Shown: piece after piece, positions 52,652 to 60,905 of the stretch
How the letters are laid out: the number at the start of each line of letters is the position of its first letter
Position numbering within the stretch: the stretch's first letter is position 1
From: Parapedobacter tibetensis
Lineage (GTDB): Bacteria; Bacteroidota; Bacteroidia; Sphingobacteriales; Sphingobacteriaceae
NCBI RefSeq assembly: GCF_024704835.1
Contig: NZ_JAMXBE010000007.1
Coordinates: 1-64,000, forward strand
Length of the DNA stretch: 64,000 bases
Direction: 5' to 3'
The notes under the pieces: model-generated
The model's input: the letters and a program-made list of their open reading frames with translations, nothing else
What the model was told of the DNA's origin: nothing
The model's database searches: none
Translations under genes and position numbers: made by a program

Positions 52652-55600
52652 TTATTGTTCTTCAATCCATATTACAGTATCACGGTTATCAGTTGCCGAG
52701 AAATGGTGCTTTTCTCCTCCCGGCATCTTATCCGTACGGATGATTTTTCCATCTTTTGGATCAATCCATACAACGCGGTAATCACCCTGATATGGGGTGA
52801 GATCTACCGTCATTGACATGTTCGGAGTGAGAAAATACAATCCCGTTCCATTGCGCCCCTCAAGTATATATGCTGGTTCATTTCCGCTCTGCTTTTTAGG
52901 TTTCATCTCCAGTACACTCCTCCATAAATCTTCAGGTACCTCTTTTGGCAAATTCACCAATGAACCCCCTCCCATCAACGCGCTCCAGCCATGGGCATCG
53001 GCATTTGAAGCGGAAAAAACAACGGCTTTATCCGGATACGCCGTCCGGTATTCAAGCACCGCCCGATACACGGATTCAAAGGATACTTTACCCGGCTTCT
53101 GTAGTCGGGCATGTTGCCTAGGAGCCAGGTGCTTACCCCCTTCAGGGGCATAGGTTTCTCCGTCACTTTGCTCATGCCAATAGCGGATATCAATAATATC
53201 AATCCATTTCGCCCGCATAGGATCGTTAAGTATAGCATCCTGTACATCCTTGGTCGTACTCAATCCTACCAGCACATCACGTCCTTTTTCTTCCTCCCAC
53301 TCCTTGATGACATCAAGCCAAAATTCCACGAAATGCAGTGGACCGGTAAACTCTGCACCTATTGAATGAAGCACATTGATATTATTGCTAAAATTGGCTA
53401 AGCATTGACGGATATAAGCCCGGTGAATTTCCCTGCGCACAGGATGACTCACATCATAAAACTGTTCGTCCATGAAAATCCGTTTGTCACCCGCATAATT
53501 AGGTGGTTCAGGAAAACCAACATCATTGATGTTATTAGCCGTCCGCCAAGGAAAATCTGCGTAATGCGCTCCCGCCTCTAAAATATTGTGTTGGAAGTAA
53601 TGCTGGTGGATCAATATCAATCCCGCCGTATCAGCAATGTCAGTAAATCGACGCAACCTGTTCCAATACCAACTATTGTATTGTGTAAGGTCATACTTGC
53701 TCAGTCCATCCCACGCCGTCCCTTTTCCACTGCGGGCGAAAGGAAGCTCATAAAACGGCGCCCATGCATCCGCATCCATCCGGCGTACCCGTTGATGGTC
53801 ATCGCGCCGCCTGTCATACCACAGTCCGTAGTTGTGATCTATGGCAATGATGTTTTCCTTCACCATCCACGATGCAACTTCTTCCAGGTTGTCTGTATAG
53901 CCGGTTCCTGTATGCCCTGGAACAAACCGGGTAAGATGAGGTGTGGCTTTGGCTACCTCGGGTTTTCTAAGACTGCCTCTCCACCACATGACGTTGTGTC
54001 GTTTACCGGCAACTATCTTGTCATCGATGGTCAACCACCCCTGTTTAAGCTGCAATGGATTTTGCTGGATGGACTGCGGCGACGTTTGGTCTGTCGCCAA
54101 ATCATTTGCATTCAATAGACCTCCAGTCAGTTGAACTGAAATGGGCCGCTGGGAACTAGCGCTATCGATCCATGAATAGAGCGAAATTGCTGGCTCATAA
54201 GCCATTTTCGTCAGTTCAGCGGCTCTTTCAGCAGTTGGGCTGCTGGAAGTTTCCCCTTCCATCGGCGATAGGAAACTACGTTCCCATACCTCGGTTCCGA
54301 TTCGATCCGCCAACTGTGCATAATACAAACTCCGCGGTTTGACGTGGGTATCCGATAAGTACCAAGAGCCATCCCCTGCATAACGGGCCCAGGTACCGAA
54401 TGCCCAATTGTTAGCCCCTGGAGGGCGATAGCAATCAATCCGTGCGGCACTGCATTGCCAGATGACGCTATTAGCCCCTGTCCATCCTGTACCTTGGGCT
54501 TCCGGCCCACGATTCGGGAAGCCCAAGGCATGCCCGTCAATATTGATCATATCAAACAACACGCCTGACACCCAACTCCCGATCGCACCGCTGTAATTGA
54601 AAGGCAAATGCGACTCGCATTGCACAAATGCATTGAGCCCTACGGCTCCATATCCTACTGCAAAATCGTGATAACCGTACTCCGCATAAATACGCTGGAA
54701 CAATGTCTGTTGCCCCGCCGTAAAAAAGCTGTTTCTACGGTGAGCAGCAATTTCTGAAACCGGGTGAAGGGATTTGCAGTCTTCAACCGTAATACGCTTG
54801 GCCGTCTCACGCAACATGACAGCCGACCCTGCAAAATGCCGGAAAGTAACTTGCCTCACCCAGACATCCATCGCATTTTCGACAAGAATGCCTGTCCAAC
54901 GATGATCCTCGTCCCTGGGGTTATCATCATCATATGTGGATTTGCACACAAGGTTTTCTATACCGACCTCCGTAATCCGTCCCGACCAATGATAAGTCGT
55001 TAGAAACCCTCCTCCATGGCGCTGTTCTATAGCAGTTGTCAACGGTGCGTCCAACACAATTAAACCATCCTTCACATCCACCACCTGCCTGTCCCAACCC
55101 ATGTCGAATTCCCCCGCTTTCCATCCCAGCCAATTGTTGTCACCACCGAATTTTTGCATACCAATTTCGTTGACCCACAATTCGGTAGATGGTCGAGTGA
55201 CTACAATATAATCCCCTTTCTTTATGTTGTGAGCCGGGGCAAGGGTTAACTCCATGGTATTCACCGGGACATATTCATCCACAATGGTGCATGGCGTTTC
55301 ATTGAGCGTCCGATCATCCAAGCCCGCAACAGTGATTAATGTTTCCCTGCTCTTACCGGTACCGAGCAATACGGTACCACCTTCATGCATACCACTACCT
55401 CTCAGCACTACGCCCGAAGCACCAATACGGAGGCTTCCAGCCAGCTGATAAGTTCCGGGTTCCAACAAGACCGCTCCACGAAATCCGTGTTCATCGATCG
55501 GTAACTGGCTCACATAGTCAATAGCTGCCTGTATGCGCTTGCTCGCGTCTTCGCCATCTGCCATTAACGGGACGTGAACTTTGACCGGTACATGCGGAAT

Positions 55601-55810
55601 TGCAGTCAATCCGGCCTGATAACCTGCATATGAAAAATCCGGAATCCGATTTCCAAGGGAGTCTGCGGTATATACCAATGTTCCTGACTGAGATACCGTT
55701 AGCGGCACCCCGGTTTCTTGTGCATAAGCACAAAAGAGCAAAGCCTTGCCGGAAAAAACTCCGGCAAAGCTCAACATTAAACAAACTAACCAATTAAACT
55801 CTTTCTTCAT
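52652..55810 (-). CDS. Two-domain secreted protein: pectate-lyase-like beta-helix plus barrel (DUF6298-like)
   Basis: 1052 aa with a signal peptide (CAYAQ). Residues about 70-480 are a pectate-lyase-superfamily beta-helix: ASKRIQAAIDYVSQLPIDE, GAVLLEPGTYQLAGSLRI, VVLRGSGMHEGGTVLLGTG, VGIENLVCKSTYDDDN, HFAGSAVMLRETAKRITVED. The second half (about 600-960) looks like a TIM-barrel glycosidase: NIIAIDHNYGLWYDRRRDDH, GLILIHQHYFQHNILEAG, NNINVLHSIGAEFTGPLHFVE, AVVFSASNADAHG. It resembles proteins I know as DUF6298, whose activity is unassigned. The stop shares a base with the PL1 start before it, so translation is coupled. It may act on the pectin backbone next to the lyases. Confidence 0.7.
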   Translation of the reverse strand: MKKEFNWLVCLMLSFAGVFSGKALLFCAYAQETGVPLTVSQSGTLVYTADSLGNRIPDFSYAGYQAGLTAIPHVPVKVHVPLMADGEDASKRIQAAIDYVSQLPIDEHGFRGAVLLEPGTYQLAGSLRIGASGVVLRGSGMHEGGTVLLGTGKSRETLITVAGLDDRTLNETPCTIVDEYVPVNTMELTLAPAHNIKKGDYIVVTRPSTELWVNEIGMQKFGGDNNWLGWKAGEFDMGWDRQVVDVKDGLIVLDAPLTTAIEQRHGGGFLTTYHWSGRITEVGIENLVCKSTYDDDNPRDEDHRWTGILVENAMDVWVRQVTFRHFAGSAVMLRETAKRITVEDCKSLHPVSEIAAHRRNSFFTAGQQTLFQRIYAEYGYHDFAVGYGAVGLNAFVQCESHLPFNYSGAIGSWVSGVLFDMINIDGHALGFPNRGPEAQGTGWTGANSVIWQCSAARIDCYRPPGANNWAFGTWARYAGDGSWYLSDTHVKPRSLYYAQLADRIGTEVWERSFLSPMEGETSSSPTAERAAELTKMAYEPAISLYSWIDSASSQRPISVQLTGGLLNANDLATDQTSPQSIQQNPLQLKQGWLTIDDKIVAGKRHNVMWWRGSLRKPEVAKATPHLTRFVPGHTGTGYTDNLEEVASWMVKENIIAIDHNYGLWYDRRRDDHQRVRRMDADAWAPFYELPFARSGKGTAWDGLSKYDLTQYNSWYWNRLRRFTDIADTAGLILIHQHYFQHNILEAGAHYADFPWRTANNINDVGFPEPPNYAGDKRIFMDEQFYDVSHPVRREIHRAYIRQCLANFSNNINVLHSIGAEFTGPLHFVEFWLDVIKEWEEEKGRDVLVGLSTTKDVQDAILNDPMRAKWIDIIDIRYWHEQSDGETYAPEGGKHLAPRQHARLQKPGKVSFESVYRAVLEYRTAYPDKAVVFSASNADAHGWSALMGGGSLVNLPKEVPEDLWRSVLEMKPKKQSGNEPAYILEGRNGTGLYFLTPNMSMTVDLTPYQGDYRVVWIDPKDGKIIRTDKMPGGEKHHFSATDNRDTVIWIEEQ

Positions 55811-57486
55811 TAATTGCCCCCTATAGCTGTTAATGGGGGAACAACCGTACTTTCATCCACCAAACTATTTAAATAATTTTCAATATGGGTATATCCATTA
55901 GCTGTATACTGCGACGCATCCGATGGGTCATTGGGATCCAACCCATTCTTGACCTCCCAATCATTCGGTATACCATCGCTGTCCGTGTCTTTATAAGGAA
56001 CGCCTGTATAACCAGGATATCCACCCACTTGACTAATATCAGTAATAATACCGATTTTATAGGAATCAGCAGGCAATCGGCGATGTTCAAATTCGTTCTC
56101 CGGCAACTGGACATTTTCGGGATACTCTGCTTGCCCACTTCGCACGGTTCTGATGACCCGTTCATCGACAGCATCGCGGTGCGGTAATGTTGCCCCTGCG
56201 TTGTTCAGTACATATTCATATGCTGCTTGCGCAGGAATGATGGTAAATACCGGCATTGCGAAAGGTTTTTCCGAACGGATGTAATCCGTATATTCTGCGG
56301 CATCGGACAAGGACTCGACTTGCACCCCACCGTCCCAGTTATTCTTGGTAACGCGCTCATTGCCCTCAACGATATTCCCGTCCACATAAGCCCGGCCATA
56401 GGTTTTTTCATCTAACTTACTCCTGCCGGACTCAGGCTTAAGTATGCGAAAAGCAAGCCTGGAGTCCATGGGGGTTGCGGGACCGGGTTTATAGTAATTA
56501 TTGATGATATTGAATTTGGCCATGTAATCACCTCCATCCACATTGCGATGCACCCAGTTGAACAACACGTTATTGGCAAAATTGAATACCCCATTCCATC
56601 CTACGGACGGGTTTCGGCCAGCATTGTTTGCCCATAGGTTACGGATGAACGAGCAGTTTTCTCCGCCCAATGTGCTACCAAAGGAATGGTTCCACGTATC
56701 CAATGCCTCTGAGAATACGGAGTTTTGGATGGTGATGTTCACCGTACCGAATTTCTTCGGCGCGCTGCCCGTCCCGTCATCATACATGTGCCTGTACATG
56801 GACATATTTTCATCCAAGCCCCAACTGGCCGATACATGGTCAATCATGATGTTGCCAATCGGATTGCCGCCAATAGCATCATCGCGACGGCCCACCCAGG
56901 TTTCCCCGCGCCGGAAGCGCATGTACCGGATAACCACATCATGCGTGTCTATCCAAACCGTCTCACCTGCGATACAAACCCCATCTCCGGGAGCGGACTG
57001 CCCAGCAATGGTAATGTAGGGAGCACGTATGATCAGGGGGCTTTTCAAACGGATGATTCCAGCCACGTTAAATACGATGGTACGGGCGCCACCTTCTTCG
57101 CAAGCCCAACGCAATGTGCCCGGCCCACTATCTTCAAGGCTGGTCACCACCAGCACTTTGCCTCCCCTTCCGCCCGGCGTATAGGCACCACCACCTTCCG
57201 CGCCGGGGAAGGCCAAAATATCGGCCTGGGGTAAATCATCAGGTCGACTGGCCCAAGGCACATAAGGCCTTTCCCCACGTGCTTCTTCCTGCACAATCGG
57301 CCATGCTTTCTCCCAAGCCAAGTCAGACTGGCGCTTTGCAGCTTCCATCAGTGCCTGGGAAGCATCGCTGTCCGCTTGGGGCACTTTGGGGTATTGCGCG
57401 AACGCGTCAGAAACCGGCCACCCGATTCCGATGACACAAGCAATTTTCAATATTACGACACAACATCTACCCGTGAGCTCTCTCAT
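55810..57486 (-). CDS. PL1-family pectate lyase with C-terminal calcium-binding repeat (1)
   Basis: 558 aa with a signal peptide (DAFAQ). The beta-helix begins ADILAFPGAEGGGAYTPGG, followed by the PL1 hallmark repeats TSLEDSGPGTLRWACEEGG, ITIAGQSAPGDGVCIAGE, IDHVSASWGLDENMSMYRH (about 219) and NNAGRNPSVGWNGVFNFANN. Near 504 a thrombospondin-3/EF-hand-like motif DTDSDGIPNDWEVKNG binds calcium and precedes a short tail. It cuts polygalacturonate by beta-elimination. RG-II loci in B. thetaiotaomicron also carry a PL1. It is followed directly by the beta-helix plus barrel gene and preceded by a paralogue, so two lyases of one type are stacked. Confidence 0.92.
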   Translation of the reverse strand: MRELTGRCCVVILKIACVIGIGWPVSDAFAQYPKVPQADSDASQALMEAAKRQSDLAWEKAWPIVQEEARGERPYVPWASRPDDLPQADILAFPGAEGGGAYTPGGRGGKVLVVTSLEDSGPGTLRWACEEGGARTIVFNVAGIIRLKSPLIIRAPYITIAGQSAPGDGVCIAGETVWIDTHDVVIRYMRFRRGETWVGRRDDAIGGNPIGNIMIDHVSASWGLDENMSMYRHMYDDGTGSAPKKFGTVNITIQNSVFSEALDTWNHSFGSTLGGENCSFIRNLWANNAGRNPSVGWNGVFNFANNVLFNWVHRNVDGGDYMAKFNIINNYYKPGPATPMDSRLAFRILKPESGRSKLDEKTYGRAYVDGNIVEGNERVTKNNWDGGVQVESLSDAAEYTDYIRSEKPFAMPVFTIIPAQAAYEYVLNNAGATLPHRDAVDERVIRTVRSGQAEYPENVQLPENEFEHRRLPADSYKIGIITDISQVGGYPGYTGVPYKDTDSDGIPNDWEVKNGLDPNDPSDASQYTANGYTHIENYLNSLVDESTVVPPLTAIGGN

Positions 57487-57515
57487 AACACCCTTTATTT
57501 ATTTTATCTGTTTAT

Positions 57516-59069
57516 TTAACTTATTGTATCGACATTGTTGCCAAGATTGCGGTAATCGATTTTCTCTCGAGGATCGGTTCCATTCAGATATTCTTCCACA
57601 TTGGTATAACCATCGCCATCAGCGTCCTTAGCACCATCGGTAGGGTCATTCGGATCCAAGCCATATTTAATTTCCCATTCGTCCGGCATACCGTCGCCGT
57701 CGTTATCCACGGGTATCTGTGCGCGGTCGTAAGTCAGGGTTGGATAACCGCCCACTTCGGCAATATCTTTAATGATACCTGTTTTGGTTGTTGGCTTTCC
57801 GGTGCGCACCATTTCTACCACACGGGCATCCACGGCATCACGTTTTGGTAAGGTCGCGCCGGCATTCGCCAATACCGCTTCAAAAGCTTCTTCAGCGGTA
57901 TGGTGCGGCGCTACTGGCCAGCCTACAAAAGGCGTATTGACACCTGCTGCTTCTTTGGATTCTTCTCCTACAGCGCGTGCATCCTTCAAGCGCATTCCGA
58001 GCCAGTTGTTGTTGGTCAAGGCTTCGTTACCATACATTATGTTTCCGGCAACATACCACTTGCCGGGCCGGTCTGCTTCTTTCTTATACCAATCGCCGTC
58101 GGCCCATGCGCTACCAGGCGAGTACATGCTACGCTGTTCGATGCGAGCAAATACGTCGCGTATATTATCGTTCGTTGCCGGTCCCGGTTTAAAATAATTA
58201 TTGATGAGATTGATTTCCGACGTTTCGTCCCCACCGTCTATCGACCGATGGCGCCAGTTAAAGATGACGTTGTTTCGAAAATCGAATGGTCCCGACATCC
58301 CTATAGAAGGATTCCGTGCCGTATTGCTGGCAAAAAGATTATGATGAAACGTCGATGGATTTCCTCCCCAAGTGCCACCGAATGCATGTCCTCTGGCATC
58401 CAGCGCCTCACTGGAAATCGTCCATTGAATGGTGATATTCTTCGCGGGATCCTTGATTTGTGTACTTCCATCCAAAGAGGGTCTCATGTGTCGGTAAAGT
58501 GAAATGTTCTCGTCCATGCCCCAGCTTGTAGAACAATGGTCAATGATGATGTGATGGTCTGGATTACCGCCGATATTATCATCGCCCTGTCCTCCGACGG
58601 GTACGCCGCGGCGTACGCGCAGGTGCCGGATAATGACATTGTGCGTGTTGATGTTCAGTGTACTGGCAATACAGATCCCATCACCAGGAGCGGATTGACC
58701 TGCGATAGTAATATCTGGATTATCGATATTGAGGTCGCCCTTCACTTTTATCATGCCCGCAACGCGAAACACCACTATACGTGGTCCTTTTGCTGCTAAC
58801 GCTGCACGGAGGCTTCCCTCTCCGCTATCGTTTAGGTTGGTCACGGCGATCACCTTACCTCCACGGCCCCCGGTAGTAAACATCCCTCCTCCCCATGCTC
58901 CTGGAAATGCGGGAATAGCAGCTTCGGGGAGTCTTGGCGGATGTGGAGGTATCTGTCCGGGTTCCGGGTGTCCTGCAGAAGCTCCCTGTTGTGCTTTTGC
59001 GTCCATATTCGGGTTTAACAAAGCGAGCAAACACAAACTTGTTACGGAAATTTTATGGAATGTTTTCAT
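57516..59069 (-). CDS. PL1-family pectate lyase with C-terminal calcium-binding repeat (2)
   Basis: 517 aa with a signal peptide (MDAKAQ). It has the same plan as the lyase downstream: AIPAFPGAWGGGMFTTGG, TNLNDSGEGSLRAALAAKG, ITIAGQSAPGDGICIAST, IDHCSTSWGMDENISLYRH (about 180), FGGTWGGNPSTFHHNLFASN, FDFRNNVIFNWRHRSIDGG, and a C-terminal calcium motif DNDGDGMPDEWEIKYG (about 460) with ADGDGYTNVEEYLNGTDP. The two differ enough in loops to prefer different pectin lengths or decorations. It is the first gene after the intrinsic terminator at 59231-59264, so either read-through or a separate promoter in 59070-59230 drives the enzyme block. Confidence 0.92.
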   Translation of the reverse strand: MKTFHKISVTSLCLLALLNPNMDAKAQQGASAGHPEPGQIPPHPPRLPEAAIPAFPGAWGGGMFTTGGRGGKVIAVTNLNDSGEGSLRAALAAKGPRIVVFRVAGMIKVKGDLNIDNPDITIAGQSAPGDGICIASTLNINTHNVIIRHLRVRRGVPVGGQGDDNIGGNPDHHIIIDHCSTSWGMDENISLYRHMRPSLDGSTQIKDPAKNITIQWTISSEALDARGHAFGGTWGGNPSTFHHNLFASNTARNPSIGMSGPFDFRNNVIFNWRHRSIDGGDETSEINLINNYFKPGPATNDNIRDVFARIEQRSMYSPGSAWADGDWYKKEADRPGKWYVAGNIMYGNEALTNNNWLGMRLKDARAVGEESKEAAGVNTPFVGWPVAPHHTAEEAFEAVLANAGATLPKRDAVDARVVEMVRTGKPTTKTGIIKDIAEVGGYPTLTYDRAQIPVDNDGDGMPDEWEIKYGLDPNDPTDGAKDADGDGYTNVEEYLNGTDPREKIDYRNLGNNVDTIS

Positions 59070-59230
59070 TTTTGATTTTTATTTAAACGACAATAAAGAT
59101 TTATAATACAGCGATCAAGTATCGCATCCGGGCTTACATAAATATCGGCAAAAAAATCCTTCTGTGTTTATAGTATTTTCTCTAGCTTTTGTATCATGTT
59201 AGCCCGAGGGGACGGGGGGGCGAATGACAC

Positions 59231-59264
59231 AAAAAATCCGAGCCTGTTGTTGACAGGCTCGGAT
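59231..59264 (-). terminator. Strong intrinsic terminator ending the SusCD operon
   Basis: ATCCGAGCCTGT (59236-59247) pairs with ACAGGCTCGGAT (59253-59264), a perfect 12-bp GC-rich stem with a 5-base loop. On the minus strand it is followed by a run of six T (TTTTTTGTG). It lies about 130 bases downstream of the 149-aa gene and would terminate or attenuate the transcript before the lyase genes. Confidence 0.92.
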
Positions 59265-59316
59265 GAAACCTGATCTTATTGTTCTGTTAATTTTGCGGTT
59301 CGCCAGATGTGTGTAT

Positions 59317-59352
59317 ATTGGCAACTCTTTAATAACCCGCAACATTGCCAAT
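59317..59352. repeat. 8-bp inverted repeat in the 3' leader region before the terminator
   Basis: ATTGGCAA (59317-59324) and TTGCCAAT (59345-59352) are perfect inverted copies 20 bases apart. They could form a hairpin in the transcript tail or an operator. Without conservation data it may be chance. Confidence 0.35.
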
Positions 59353-59392
59353 GCCTACACCAAATCTGTAACACAATTGAGTAGTGCATGGT

Positions 59393-59842
59393 TTAATAAT
59401 CAGTAATGTAAAGATGTAAGGCTGGACCACTTGAAGAGGGTTCTTCAATCTCTATATCCTCAGTCAATATAGTATAATATTGAGAATCAACATGAACATA
59501 ATTGCCCGATTGGGTTCCTGCCGACCAGTTAAAGTATAGACCATAATGAGGAATGGAGTGAGACGGCCATAAAGATATCGAGACCCGATAATTACCCGGA
59601 GGTACTTTACCTAGCCTGTATGTATTGGGCTCATCATACTGGGGATTTATTGTGTCGAAAAAATAATCTTCACTAATATCCTTGTTATAAAACTCCACGT
59701 TGAATGTTACGTAGCTGAGATATCCCCCATAGGTCAACCATACTGGGACACCATTAGGATCACTCTGTGCTTTAACTTTTCCAGTAAATGAAAACACTGC
59801 AAACACGACTGCCAGTGTCAAAAAGATTGTTGATTTTTTCAT
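59393..59842 (-). CDS. Small secreted protein of unknown function in the SusCD operon
   Basis: 149 aa with a signal peptide (FTGKVKAQ, residue about 25). The mature part of about 123 residues is beta-rich with many aromatic residues: VPVWLTYGGYLSYVTFNVEF, YRLGKVPPGNYRVSISLWPS, and HYGLYFNWSAGTQSG. A PPGNYRVS motif recalls small Ig-like or carbohydrate-binding sandwiches. No lipobox, catalytic site or named family is recognised. It is the last gene before the terminator, in the block SusC-SusD-lipoprotein, so it is probably co-expressed with glycan import and might help bind a glycan. That role is a guess. Confidence 0.7.
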   Translation of the reverse strand: MKKSTIFLTLAVVFAVFSFTGKVKAQSDPNGVPVWLTYGGYLSYVTFNVEFYNKDISEDYFFDTINPQYDEPNTYRLGKVPPGNYRVSISLWPSHSIPHYGLYFNWSAGTQSGNYVHVDSQYYTILTEDIEIEEPSSSGPALHLYITDY

Positions 59843-59909
59843 TATTGATTGATTTTAGATTTATGAATTAAACTATTTACAATATGATACATACTTCTTT
59901 TCCAGTCAT

Positions 59910-60875
59910 CTACTTCTGAATTTTTATATCTACACTCACGTAATGCCGACCTTGCTGATCTCGTGTCGCCTGGTTGACGTACATTGCTCCGTATTTCCCT
60001 TCCGGGGTTTGGAAATACATCATACTTGCTGCAGCAAGCCCTTGCGTGTATTGTATCCCATCGGTTTGTTCCCGGTTAATAGCTTGATTTGAAGCCTGTT
60101 CTCCGATCCTACTTGACGACACCAACGTACGGGTAAACGTGGTATATGCATTCGAAGCTGTTATGGGAGCGCTAAATTTAGTTTCTCGTTTGGTCCAGCC
60201 AGAAACATCGTAGTACGGTACCGGATACTCATCCACAGTCAACGCGTATAAATTATACACCAAAAAAGTAGAGTATTGTGGCCTGTTATCAAATATCGTA
60301 TCAATTCCGAAGTCAATCTGATCAGAAAAAGCAGCAGCTTCATTATAGCTATATGTCTGCCCAGTACTAAAGGACAAGAAACTCGGACTATCTTCTCCCT
60401 CCACAGGTGCATATAACTTTCTGTCCGCGAAAAGCGTATAGCTAGGCGCTCCATCCACCGTGATCGACGTATACCCGTCACCTATATACACATTCTTATC
60501 ATTCTTGGCATAAAAACGGAAAGTCATCTTCCCATCGCGCTGCATCTTAAACTTCCGAACCCCGGAATAGGAGCGACGCTCTGATTCGGTTGTTAGTATT
60601 TCTCGCTGCGAATAGGTTCCGGTACCGTTCGTGCTATCCACAACGATCGCCATCATGTCTTCATGTGCCGAGGTGATCGTAAAATAAATATGTACACTAT
60701 CACCATCATTGACGACCGCATCTTCCACAATAGCGTACTGGCTGTGATTGTGAAAGGTTACCTTAACATCATCAAACATCGTAAATATACTATCCGACTC
60801 CACTTTACAGGTGCTAAAGGCCAGTAGTGCGCAAAAAAACGGAAGGATTCTTTTAATATTTATCTTCTTCATCAT
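59910..60875 (-). CDS. SusE-position surface lipoprotein
   Basis: 321 aa with a lipoprotein signal (MKKINIKRILPFFCALLAFSTC). The mature protein has beta-sandwich features: VKVTFHNHSQYAIVEDAVVN, DSVHIYFTITSAHEDM, KMTFRFYAKNDKNVYIGDG and a C-terminal LVSSSRIGEQASNQAINREQ followed by QGLAAASMMYFQTPEGKYGA. It lies 30 bases after SusD, the usual place of SusE/SusF-like glycan-binding lipoproteins. It does not match SusE motifs I know and may belong to another DUF group found beside SusD. Surface glycan binding is the likely job. Confidence 0.7.
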   Translation of the reverse strand: MMKKINIKRILPFFCALLAFSTCKVESDSIFTMFDDVKVTFHNHSQYAIVEDAVVNDGDSVHIYFTITSAHEDMMAIVVDSTNGTGTYSQREILTTESERRSYSGVRKFKMQRDGKMTFRFYAKNDKNVYIGDGYTSITVDGAPSYTLFADRKLYAPVEGEDSPSFLSFSTGQTYSYNEAAAFSDQIDFGIDTIFDNRPQYSTFLVYNLYALTVDEYPVPYYDVSGWTKRETKFSAPITASNAYTTFTRTLVSSSRIGEQASNQAINREQTDGIQYTQGLAAASMMYFQTPEGKYGAMYVNQATRDQQGRHYVSVDIKIQK

Positions 60876-60905
60876 TAATTATTTAAATCAATTATCAACA
60901 TCCTC

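Larger units (their letters stand above)
59070..59392. other. Intergenic gap between the PL1 block and the SusCD block
   Basis: 323 bases without a gene. It holds an intrinsic terminator (59231-59264), a run of G around 59211-59220, and a second inverted repeat at 59317-59352. No exact TAnnTTTG box was found on the minus strand; TATTTATG at about 59138-59145 is the nearest match. A promoter for the enzyme block probably lies between 59070 and 59230 but cannot be fixed by eye. Confidence 0.5.
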
